The notes below the pieces were generated by a model. It was not told the origin of the DNA. It did no database searches and saw only the letters and a list, made by a program, of their open reading frames with translations. Shown here in pieces: positions 17,800 to 25,209 of a DNA stretch of 32,761 bases. The stretch is from an uncultured Bacteroidales bacterium (GTDB lineage: Bacteria > Bacteroidota > Bacteroidia > Bacteroidales > Bacteroidaceae). The stretch's first letter is position 1, and the number at the start of each line of letters is the position of its first letter. The stretch spans positions 1-32,761 of the forward strand of contig CADAPC010000031.1 of NCBI GenBank assembly GCA_902789725.1, given 5' to 3'. The position numbers and the translations under genes are program-made.

Positions 17800-18441
17800 T
17801 CAAAGTTCAATGTCAAAGTCGTCCCCACTGCCCATGTCTTCTTCACCGTAAAGCGAATCTTCCGGCTCTTCTATGAATATAGAATCTGCCAGCTCTCCAC
17901 CACCCACAATCAACGTCAAGGGGCGGTCGCGAGGGATGTTCTCACCTGTATGCACGTCACGCAATCCCTGTTTGACACCAATGACCAAGTCTTTAGGCTG
18001 ACCCATTATATAGGTGTTGGAAGTCAACTTAAAGCCTAACGACAGGAGGAGCGCTTCTGTCTGACGCAAAGAGCCTTCCACTTCTGGCAATTGAGCCATG
18101 GGCGCACCTTTTAGATTGACTGTCAGATAGACGACACGTCCGCCCTTCACTTCAAATCCAGCTTTGGGCGACTGGTCAAGGACAGAACCTTTGGGAGCGT
18201 ATTTATCATAAATCGAATCCACCACCATGGCTTTAAGCCCGCGGTCGGTAAGCATCGATTCTGCATCATACACCGACTTGCCCACAACACTGGGCACTTC
18301 GATTTTCTCGCCATGATGGGTAAAGGAGTCTAACATGTAAAACGTCACTACGGGCACGGCCACAATGAGACACACCATCAACACGATGTTTATCCAAAAC
18401 TTCGTGCCAGTCTTCCCTGTAAAGTACTTCTTTAAAAACAT
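17800..18441 (-). CDS. Membrane-anchored PASTA-domain protein
   Basis: A 213-residue protein with a short cytoplasmic N-terminus, one membrane segment at about 15-37 (WINIVLMVCLIVAVPVVTF) and two PASTA modules outside (about 46-112, beginning IEVPSVVGKSVYDAESML; about 113-185, beginning AQLPEVEGSLRQTEALL). The tail after 190 is strongly acidic. PASTA domains bind peptidoglycan fragments or beta-lactams in kinases and penicillin-binding proteins; here there is no kinase or transpeptidase domain. It heads the cluster PASTA-rluD-ddl-acyltransferase, whose content points to cell-wall and envelope biogenesis. The promoter box at 18472-18479 supports this start. Confidence 0.88.
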   Translation of the reverse strand: MFLKKYFTGKTGTKFWINIVLMVCLIVAVPVVTFYMLDSFTHHGEKIEVPSVVGKSVYDAESMLTDRGLKAMVVDSIYDKYAPKGSVLDQSPKAGFEVKGGRVVYLTVNLKGAPMAQLPEVEGSLRQTEALLLSLGFKLTSNTYIMGQPKDLVIGVKQGLRDVHTGENIPRDRPLTLIVGGGELADSIFIEEPEDSLYGEEDMGSGDDFDIEL

Positions 18442-18471
18442 TTTCGTGTGTACAATATTTAATTACAGGTG

Positions 18472-18479
18472 CAAAGGTA
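18472..18479 (-). promoter_or_regulatory. Bacteroidota -7 promoter element for the PASTA-to-UPF0210 cluster
   Basis: The minus strand reads TACCTTTG, matching TAnnTTTG, 30 bp before the PASTA gene start. No other exact match was found at the internal gene junctions I checked, so it may drive the whole seven-gene cluster. Confidence 0.5.
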
Positions 18480-18615
18480 AGGAAAAATCCTGTAACAAAA
18501 GACACTTTCGTTCCAAATAGTGAGGAAAGGACAAAGAAAAAGCAGAAGTTTCTCACGAAACCCCTGCTCAGAAATTCTATACCACTAAAAAAATAACTTT
18601 ATGAAAACAAAATTA

Positions 18616-18771
18616 TTATTTTCCATGATGTTCACTTGACACAGTGAGCTGTTTGCGTCCCTTCCTGCGACGAGCAGAGAGAACACGACGACCATTGGCG
18701 GTCTGCATACGAAGGCGGAAACCATGCTTGTTAATCCGCTTTCTGTTGTGGGGTTGGAATGTTCTTTTCAT
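18616..18771 (-). CDS. rpmH: 50S ribosomal protein L34
   Basis: A 51-residue basic protein too short for many gene finders. It reads [19 protein letters not shown] followed by [22 protein letters not shown] and a short tail (TVSSEHHGK). This is the universal L34 signature: MKRTFQP at the start and the NGRRVLxARRxKGR block. L34 binds 23S rRNA in the large subunit. It is transcribed alone from its own promoter, back-to-back with efp; the usual rpmH-rnpA pairing seen in many bacteria is absent here. Identification is certain. Confidence 0.98.
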   Translation of the reverse strand: MKRTFQPHNRKRINKHGFRLRMQTANGRRVLSARRRKGRKQLTVSSEHHGK

Positions 18772-18850
18772 CTTCTTTTCTGTATTTTAAATATGAATTT
18801 ATTTGTTTCTTTCTGAGGCTTTCCAGAGGGTGTATCGCTGAAAACGAGTG

Positions 18851-18882
18851 CAAAATTAGTGAATTTCAAGAAATCAGCCAAG
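18851..18882 (-). promoter_or_regulatory. Promoter for rpmH (-7 and -33 elements)
   Basis: On the minus strand TAATTTTG at 18851-18858 matches TAnnTTTG, and a CTTG at 18879-18882 lies 20 bp upstream in the -33 position. The implied leader of rpmH is about 75 nt. Confidence 0.5.
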
Positions 18883-18981
18883 GAAAAGACTAAAAATCAC
18901 TCACTTTTTTTGTCTTTTTCTGCATTTTCTTCCATTTTGACTTCTTCTAATGCGTTATCATTCCGAAAATTTGCAAGATTT

Positions 18982-19013
18982 TTTGGTATTTCACTCACTT
19001 ATTCGTACCTTTG
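18982..19013 (+). promoter_or_regulatory. Promoter for efp (-33 TTTG and -7 TAnnTTTG)
   Basis: TTTG at 18982-18985 and TACCTTTG at 19006-19013 are 20 bp apart, the expected spacing for the Bacteroidota primary sigma factor. The efp ATG follows 55 bp later. Confidence 0.65.
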
Positions 19014-19068
19014 CACCCGATTTCAGAAAATGATTGTAAATTATAAATACTAAAATTGTAATCAAATT

Positions 19069-19638
19069 ATGGCTATTTTAGCAGGTGACATCAAAAAGAA
19101 CGTATGCCTCCGTCTCGACGATGGCAAGATTTATGTAGTAATCGATTTCTTACACGTCAAGCCTGGCAAGGGAAACACCGTGATGCGTACCAAACTTCGC
19201 AACGTGGAAGACGGCCGTGTGCTTGAGCGCACATGGATTGTGTCGGCTAAGCTCGACGATGTGCAAGTGTCGCACCAGCAGTTCCAATACCTCTATAAGG
19301 AGGGCGAGGAACTCGTATTCATGAACACAGACACCTACGAGCAAGTGAATATCTCCAAAGATGTCATCACGGGCGGCGACTTTCTGAAGGAAGGCGAAAC
19401 GATGGTGATGGCCTCGATTGACGAATCGACAGGCACCATCCTCACAGCCGAGGCTCCCGTCAAGGTGGTGCTTCAGGTCACTTACACCGAGCCTGGCTTT
19501 GCCGGCAACACGGCAACCAACGCCACTAAGCCTGCCACACTCGAGACAGGAGTGGAAATTCGTGTACCGCTCTTCATCAACGAAGGTGACATGATTGAGG
19601 TGGACACTCGCGACGGCTCTTACGTAACTCGCAAGTAA
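19069..19638 (+). CDS. efp: Translation elongation factor P
   Basis: EF-P relieves ribosome stalling at consecutive prolines by binding between the P and E sites. The 189-residue length is standard. The N-terminal KOW-like domain carries the HVKPGKGNT loop with K34, the residue modified in enzymes of the lysine-type EF-Ps (E. coli K34). The second domain contains QYLYKEGEELVFMNTDTYEQ and the third ends in EGDMIEVDTRDGSYVTR, the classic C-terminal EF-P signature. Whether K34 is modified here is not shown by this window: no epmA/epmB homologue is nearby. It has its own promoter and terminator and is a single-gene unit. Confidence 0.97.
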   Translation: MAILAGDIKKNVCLRLDDGKIYVVIDFLHVKPGKGNTVMRTKLRNVEDGRVLERTWIVSAKLDDVQVSHQQFQYLYKEGEELVFMNTDTYEQVNISKDVITGGDFLKEGETMVMASIDESTGTILTAEAPVKVVLQVTYTEPGFAGNTATNATKPATLETGVEIRVPLFINEGDMIEVDTRDGSYVTRK

Positions 19639-19694
19639 CCCCCGCTTCTACTTATTTCAAGATTTACGCATATATATACGTGCAAGAAGGAAGA

Positions 19695-19728
19695 CCCTCT
19701 CTGTCATGAAAACAGAGAGGGCTTTTTA
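19695..19728 (+). terminator. Rho-independent terminator after efp
   Basis: The 10-bp perfect arms 19695-19704 and 19712-19721 (CCCTCTCTGT and its complement) enclose a 7-nt loop and are followed by a C and a T-run on the plus strand. Confidence 0.85.
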
Positions 19729-19756
19729 TAGTTGAACCTTTATCGTTCAATCTCCA

Positions 19757-19836
19757 CAACTCTATAACAACTCTATACCATCTCCACCTATCTAATCGGT
19801 ATTTGCTCGGTACTTGTTCGGAAAAGAGCGGACAAG
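19757..19836. repeat. Short tandem repeats with 11-bp period and a hairpin, between efp and the lipoprotein gene
   Basis: CAACTCTATA occurs twice, at 19757-19766 and 19768-19777, 11 bp apart. A second unit, TCGGTATTTGC (19796-19806) followed by TCGGTACTTGT (19807-19817) and TCGG, also has an 11-bp period. CTTGTTCG at 19813-19820 pairs with CGGACAAG at 19829-19836 with one wobble pair. The 403-bp gap from 19639 to 20041 otherwise holds the efp terminator and the next promoter; I see no gene in it. Function unknown: a binding array for a dimeric regulator, a small RNA or an intergenic repeat family are options. Confidence 0.5.
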
Positions 19837-19977
19837 AACACATATAGAAGGCAGTATGGAGGTAAATGCAGGGAAGACCTTCCTTTTTCCGCAGTTTTTT
19901 GAGATTTATATGTAGCTATGTCGTTTCACAGGTGCATGCCCCCCAATGTATATAGATTCCACATTTGAGGGCAAAGT

Positions 19978-20011
19978 TTTGTAGCATATTGAGAAATTTT
20001 GTGTAACTTTG
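19978..20011 (+). promoter_or_regulatory. Promoter for the hypothetical lipoprotein gene
   Basis: TTTG at 19978-19981 and TAACTTTG at 20004-20011 are 22 bp apart, slightly longer than ideal. The element overlaps the possible GTG start at 20009, which supports the downstream ATG at 20042. Confidence 0.5.
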
Positions 20012-20041
20012 TACCAAGATAATCCAAAACCACACAATAAT

Positions 20042-20887
20042 ATGAAATGCTATTTTTTTGCCATCATGCTGATGGCTGCAGGCCTTGGGATAGTTGCTTG
20101 CAATAATGTGAAATCGAACGGTCTGGAGACCAATCGTAGTGAAAACACGCAGGGGGCGGAGGCTCTGCAGAATGGTGAAGAAGACGGGGAAGCGACCAAC
20201 GAAAAGATTTCCTACAATGACGAGGAAGGGGAAAACGAAGACACTTTCATAAGTGGCGTGGACAACATCCGCATGACTTGGAAAGAGGCTGTCATACAAG
20301 TGAGCAAGCCTGGCGAAAAAGTGGACATCAAGACTCTTACCCACGCTTTTGTCAAGATGTTTCCGTTCACAGAGACCAACCTTGCACTGAAGAAATGGCT
20401 CGATTCGCCCGAATATGCAAAGCAGAACGATTTCCACACCCACGTGAAATGGATCAACGACCCATCTATCATGGTTGGCTGCCAAATAAACTGCGAGCTG
20501 CGTTCAGGCTATATCAGAGGCATACTGGACACACAGACCGACCGCAGCACTACCACCTGCTATTGGAACCGCAAAGATGGCCACAAATTGTTTGCAGCCT
20601 TCGTAGAGGATTGTAGCGAGACTCCCAACTGGGACAACCTTCTTTTAGTGACCTTTGACTATGACCCTGCCACTGGTAAGATGACGGCCGACACAGGATT
20701 GCCCACTTTGGTTGAGCGACATTTGAAAGGATATGACTTCTACTCCATTACTCTGCCTGAGGAAGGCAAAAACATTCTCCTTTCAGCCATCAAATTGGAA
20801 GACCCAGAAACCCCCAATGGCGACATCTCTGAGGCAGGGGACTTCACCATCGAATGGGATGGTCAAACTTTCTCATGGAGGGAATGA
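20042..20887 (+). CDS. Hypothetical lipoprotein
   Basis: A 281-residue protein I do not recognise. The signal sequence ends in GLGIVAC, with C20 the likely lipidation site, followed by an acidic, glutamate- and asparagine-rich linker (about 25-75). The remainder (about 76-281) looks like one folded domain with alternating strands: KWINDPSIMVGCQINCE, CYWNRKDGHKLFAAFVEDC and LLLVTFDYDPATGKM, ending in FTIEWDGQTFSW. Four cysteines in the domain could pair. The frame is open from 20009, but that GTG sits in the promoter box, so the ATG at 20042 is chosen. It stands alone between efp and the SNF2 gene, each with its own promoter. Function cannot be inferred. Confidence 0.8.
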   Translation: MKCYFFAIMLMAAGLGIVACNNVKSNGLETNRSENTQGAEALQNGEEDGEATNEKISYNDEEGENEDTFISGVDNIRMTWKEAVIQVSKPGEKVDIKTLTHAFVKMFPFTETNLALKKWLDSPEYAKQNDFHTHVKWINDPSIMVGCQINCELRSGYIRGILDTQTDRSTTTCYWNRKDGHKLFAAFVEDCSETPNWDNLLLVTFDYDPATGKMTADTGLPTLVERHLKGYDFYSITLPEEGKNILLSAIKLEDPETPNGDISEAGDFTIEWDGQTFSWRE

Positions 20888-20969
20888 CACGTTGCTTCGC
20901 CCAACTGACGCTCGTTCGAACCTTTTGCGTGCTTAGGAGACAATCAATCCAAAAAAAATCCTCTTTCAT

Positions 20970-21000
20970 TTTGTATTCTCCTTACTTATTCGTACTTTTG
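20970..21000 (+). promoter_or_regulatory. Promoter for the SNF2-family gene
   Basis: TTTG at 20970-20973 and TACTTTTG at 20993-21000 are 19 bp apart. The -7 region 20984-21003 is nearly identical (19 of 20 positions) to that of efp at 18997-19016. The start codon is 32 bp further on. Confidence 0.65.
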
Positions 21001-21031
21001 CACAATTTTCCCAATCTGAATTGAACGAAGA

Positions 21032-24000
21032 ATGAATTTTGAGAAATATGAACAATTAAGCGAGGACGCACAACGACTGATGTGCTTCTATGCGGATGTG
21101 GGATTAGGCTCAAACAGGAGGATGGACGAACAACTCTATATCCTATCGCAATATTGTTTTCCCACTTTCAACGGCAAAGCCGCCCTCAGCGAACTGACCG
21201 ACAAAGGCATTTTGGATATAGAGGGCAAAGACTGGTACACCAACATGCCGCGCTACAGCATATCCCTTAACGACTTTGTCCCTGCACTGTGGTTTCTTTA
21301 CGAATGTCGCAAGGACCTCTTGTTAGCATTCCAAAAAGTGAAGCACATGAGCGGACAAACTTACATGTTCATTCGTTATGCCGTACATCAATTGGTCGAA
21401 AGTGGCTATCAGCAGTGCAACAGTGCCAACGTGATTGGCGTGGGGCAAGTGGAGATGTTCAACAGCATAGCCGCCGAGCCTCAATTTCTACCACTATTCA
21501 TCAACCTGCAAGCAGAGTCGTTCGTCTATTTTTTCGAGCATATTGGAAGCTATCTCACTATGAACGACATGGTGATAGACCCCTCCACCATCCTAACCGC
21601 CATCAACAATTACAAAGCCATCACAGAAGCCACCCGCTGTAGGCTGGCCGCGGGCATAGAACTCTACGAATACATCGCCACGGGGAAAATGCCTGCCAAC
21701 GGCATTTATTCCGACATCTCCTCTGGCTATGCTCTGGGCGGTTTGCGAAGCCTGTCGGAGGAAAAATTCTTCGATGCCGCACGTTGGTTTGACATGGCAC
21801 TCAAAACACAACAGAAGGAAGGAGGTCCAAAAGGATATTTCCGAAACGGTCTGCTCACCTTTTATTTGGTGATGACCTACATGGCAGCCGCTCAACAGGG
21901 CATGAATGGCAGCAACTCATCCAAGATATATTCTGAGCAGCAAGCAGAAAGTCCCACTAAACAGATTCTGGATGACAAAAATCTGAAAATAGCAACTGCC
22001 TGCAAATCCAAATTGAAAGAGCTGGATGCCAACATTGACACAAGAACGATGGTAGAGCAACTGCCAGCAAGACTACTGGCTGAGGACTTCATAGGTGTCA
22101 GCGTCATACGGCACAAAGAACTATTGCAGAAGATGTATAAGGAGGCCGTCGAACACCATTACCCACCCTTGCTCCGCTCATTATCCTTCCTACTAGCCAA
22201 TTATTTAGGTTATTCTACTGCCGAAATGGACATCAACCTCTGCATACCCAACGTGGCATTGTTGCAGCATGAAATGTCGAAATATCTGCCACTCTACGAC
22301 TATGAGCGCGAGTCGCTGCGCCATCGCTTTGGCAATCAGTCCACACTGGTGAACATTTATCACAAAGCCGAATGGGAATCGGTGCTGGAAGACTTGCTCA
22401 ACGACGCAGAGGGTAAGCCACGAGGGGAGGACAGCCGAACCGTCCGAATCATGTACTTACGAGAATCACCAAACTCCAACACCATCCAAGTGAGGGAGCA
22501 AACTCGACTAAAGAATGGCGTTTGGGGAAACGGGAAACGACTGAATGACACACGATACAGAAGAGGCGATATTGAATACATGGACAATGCCGACCGCCGC
22601 ATCCTGGCGCGATTGAACCATAGCGACCATTGGGACTTGCAGCTGGAAGACGTGGTGGAAGAGATGGTGGAAAATAGCCGCCTCTACGTGGGAAAATCAT
22701 CACCTTACGAACTGGTGAAGGTGGACAGGGACAAACCCTACCTGATTGTGGAAAACGATGGCGACCGATTTGTGGTGAAGTCCAACGTACCTTTACGCAA
22801 AGCAAAGGACGACATGGTGGTGGTGGAGGACTCCCCCACACACTACAGTATCATCAACATCCCCAACGAGATCCGCGACTACTACATCAAATTGCTACAG
22901 TTAGGCAGTCTGCCTTTGGAGGCTGAAAACACTTTGCGCAGCCTACTGACGAAAATTGGCGGCAAGGTGGAACTGCACTCATCGCTCATTGAGGGAGGGT
23001 CAACCCTCCCGATGGTGGATGGGCAATGGAACGTGGGCTTCAGAATCAGTCCCAAGCAGAATGGCAACTGGACTGTGGAGATATTTGTCCGCCCACTGCC
23101 TGGAGGACGAAAGACTTGCCGACTGGCCGAAGGCGACAATATCATCATCGATGAGAACGAAGATGGGCGTGTGAGGGTGAAACGCAACCAGGAAATGGAG
23201 AAGCAGAACCTCAGGCTAGTGCAGGAATTCTGGGACAGCGAAGGATACGAAGAGGCTGAAGACTGTGTCTATCCACCAGAATTCATGCTCGACCTCGTGC
23301 AACTCATCCAAGAGCATCCCGATACCTTTTATGCCGAATGGCCAGAAGGACAAGCTTTCAGAATCAAAAGCCTGACCAAAGGAGCCAGCACGTGGAATGG
23401 AGTGTTAAAACAGCGGGGACAGTGGTTCGACATCGAGGGAGACGTGAACATTGACGAACAAACTCGCATGAGCATTAGCGAACTTTTAGAGCTGGTGGGC
23501 AAGAGCAAAGGGAAATTTGTAAAAATTGGCGAAGGAGAGTTTCTGGCTCTCAGCGACAAACTGCGCAAGCAATTGAAAGCCCTTGATGCCATTGCAAACC
23601 GCGAGCGGGGGAAAATCAAAATCTCACCTTTTAGCGCTGCTCTCATGGGCTACGATTTGCTGAACGGAGAATTACAATTGGAGATGGACACAAAGCTTTT
23701 GGACATTCGGAAAAAGATTCTCGACAGTTCTAACTACAGTCCACCTGTGCCAAAGGAACTGAATACCACCTTGCGCCCATATCAAAAAGACGGCTACCTG
23801 TGGATAGCACGGCTCAACAGATGGGGAGCTGGCGCATTGCTGGCCGACGACATGGGTCTGGGAAAAACCATCCAAACCATAGCTTTCCTCTTGCTCAAGA
23901 AGGAAGACGGTCCCTCGCTTGTGGTGGCTCCAGCATCGGTAGCTCCGAACTGGAAAATGGAAATGGAACGCTTCGCACCCACACTGAACGTGCAGATTCT

Positions 24001-25132
24001 CAATTTTTCCACCAACCGTTCTAAAACCATACAAGAGGCCAAAGCGGGCGACGTGATTGTGACAACCTACGGCATTTTGTTGAGCATTCAAGACATCCTC
24101 ACCAAAAAGCACTGGAACGTAGCGTGTTTAGACGAAGCACACATCATCAAGAACCGTGGAGCCAAGACCAGTGATGCAGCCATGAAGATTCAGGCCGACA
24201 ACCGAGTGATGCTGACAGGAACCCCCGTGCAGAATCACCTAGGTGAACTATGGAACCTGTTTCAATTTGTCAATCCTGGTCTTTTGGGGAACTACGAACA
24301 CTTCTCGCAAAAATTCATCATACCCATCGAGGGATTTCAAGATAAAGAGAAACAAGCGCAGTTGGAGCACATTGTACACCCTTTCATGCTGCGGCGCACC
24401 AAGAATGCCGTGCTCAAGGAACTGCCCGACAAAACAGAGATTTACTATCCTGTGGAACTGAACCGCGACGAACTGGCCATCTACGAAAGCATTCGCATCA
24501 AAGCGGAGCGGATGTTGCAAGAGGGAGGACTGGACATCAACATGCATGTGCTCGCCGAAATAACCCGACTGCGGCAGGCTGCATGCAGCGCACAGCTCAT
24601 TGAGCCAAAGTGGACGGGGGAATGTTCGAAAATCACAACCTTAATAGAACTGATACAAGGAGTTATCGAAGGTGGCAACAGGGCCTTAGTGTTCAGCCAG
24701 TTCGTTAGTTTCTTCGACATAGTAAGGAAAGAACTGGACAAAACAGGGATGAAGTATTTCTATATTGACGGAAGCGTACCACTGAAGCAACGCACGGATA
24801 TGGTGGAGGCTTTCCAAAAGGGCGAAAACCAACTTTTCCTTATCAGTTTGAAAGCTGGTGGACTGGGTCTGAACCTGACAGGAGCCAACTACGTGTTTCA
24901 TCTCGACCCGTGGTGGAACCCAGCGGTGGAGCAGCAAGCCACCGACCGTGCCTACCGAATAGGACAGAATCAAGCCGTTACGGTTTATCACCTTGTGAGC
25001 AAAAACACCATCGAAGAAAAAATTATCCGACTGCACCAGACGAAACGCGACCTTGCCGAAAACATATTGGCAGGCACGGATGCAAGTTACAAACTCACAG
25101 GAAAAGATTTGCTTGAAATGGTTGCACGATAA
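21032..25132 (+). CDS. SNF2/Rad54-family DNA translocase (DEAD/DEAH-type ATPase) with long N-terminal region
   Basis: A 1366-residue protein. The C-terminal ~480 residues form a complete two-lobe Swi2/Snf2 ATPase: Walker A DDMGLGKT (K945), DEAH box (D1034), TGTPVQN (about 1062), and the second-lobe motifs LKAGGLGLNLTGANYV, DPWWNPAVEQQATDRAYR and IGQ (about 1290-1312). Such enzymes move along double-stranded DNA and remodel bound proteins; they do not usually unwind strands. The N-terminal ~880 residues show no domain I can name. They include helical parts (1-420) and a basic and beta-rich segment (440-880), which may bind a partner or DNA. Neighbouring restriction or methylase genes are absent, so the role (repair, transcription recycling like RapA, or defence) is open. 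It is transcribed alone. Confidence 0.93.
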   Translation: MNFEKYEQLSEDAQRLMCFYADVGLGSNRRMDEQLYILSQYCFPTFNGKAALSELTDKGILDIEGKDWYTNMPRYSISLNDFVPALWFLYECRKDLLLAFQKVKHMSGQTYMFIRYAVHQLVESGYQQCNSANVIGVGQVEMFNSIAAEPQFLPLFINLQAESFVYFFEHIGSYLTMNDMVIDPSTILTAINNYKAITEATRCRLAAGIELYEYIATGKMPANGIYSDISSGYALGGLRSLSEEKFFDAARWFDMALKTQQKEGGPKGYFRNGLLTFYLVMTYMAAAQQGMNGSNSSKIYSEQQAESPTKQILDDKNLKIATACKSKLKELDANIDTRTMVEQLPARLLAEDFIGVSVIRHKELLQKMYKEAVEHHYPPLLRSLSFLLANYLGYSTAEMDINLCIPNVALLQHEMSKYLPLYDYERESLRHRFGNQSTLVNIYHKAEWESVLEDLLNDAEGKPRGEDSRTVRIMYLRESPNSNTIQVREQTRLKNGVWGNGKRLNDTRYRRGDIEYMDNADRRILARLNHSDHWDLQLEDVVEEMVENSRLYVGKSSPYELVKVDRDKPYLIVENDGDRFVVKSNVPLRKAKDDMVVVEDSPTHYSIINIPNEIRDYYIKLLQLGSLPLEAENTLRSLLTKIGGKVELHSSLIEGGSTLPMVDGQWNVGFRISPKQNGNWTVEIFVRPLPGGRKTCRLAEGDNIIIDENEDGRVRVKRNQEMEKQNLRLVQEFWDSEGYEEAEDCVYPPEFMLDLVQLIQEHPDTFYAEWPEGQAFRIKSLTKGASTWNGVLKQRGQWFDIEGDVNIDEQTRMSISELLELVGKSKGKFVKIGEGEFLALSDKLRKQLKALDAIANRERGKIKISPFSAALMGYDLLNGELQLEMDTKLLDIRKKILDSSNYSPPVPKELNTTLRPYQKDGYLWIARLNRWGAGALLADDMGLGKTIQTIAFLLLKKEDGPSLVVAPASVAPNWKMEMERFAPTLNVQILNFSTNRSKTIQEAKAGDVIVTTYGILLSIQDILTKKHWNVACLDEAHIIKNRGAKTSDAAMKIQADNRVMLTGTPVQNHLGELWNLFQFVNPGLLGNYEHFSQKFIIPIEGFQDKEKQAQLEHIVHPFMLRRTKNAVLKELPDKTEIYYPVELNRDELAIYESIRIKAERMLQEGGLDINMHVLAEITRLRQAACSAQLIEPKWTGECSKITTLIELIQGVIEGGNRALVFSQFVSFFDIVRKELDKTGMKYFYIDGSVPLKQRTDMVEAFQKGENQLFLISLKAGGLGLNLTGANYVFHLDPWWNPAVEQQATDRAYRIGQNQAVTVYHLVSKNTIEEKIIRLHQTKRDLAENILAGTDASYKLTGKDLLEMVAR

Positions 25133-25152
25133 AATTATTTGTCGTACCTTTG
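25122..25152 (+). promoter_or_regulatory. Promoter for the 839-residue secreted protein gene
   Basis: TTG at 25122-25124 and TACCTTTG at 25145-25152 are 20 bp apart. The -33 part lies inside the last codons of the SNF2 gene, so the new unit starts immediately after it. Confidence 0.55.
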
Positions 25153-25209
25153 CCACGAATTTATGCACATACTACTTTTCTAATATAACAACTACTAACT
25201 AAAAAATTT

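Noticed and set aside
18859..19053. A 64-codon plus-strand open frame between rpmH and efp
   Set aside because: It runs through the rpmH and efp promoter elements and has no family similarity; the bases are explained as regulatory DNA.
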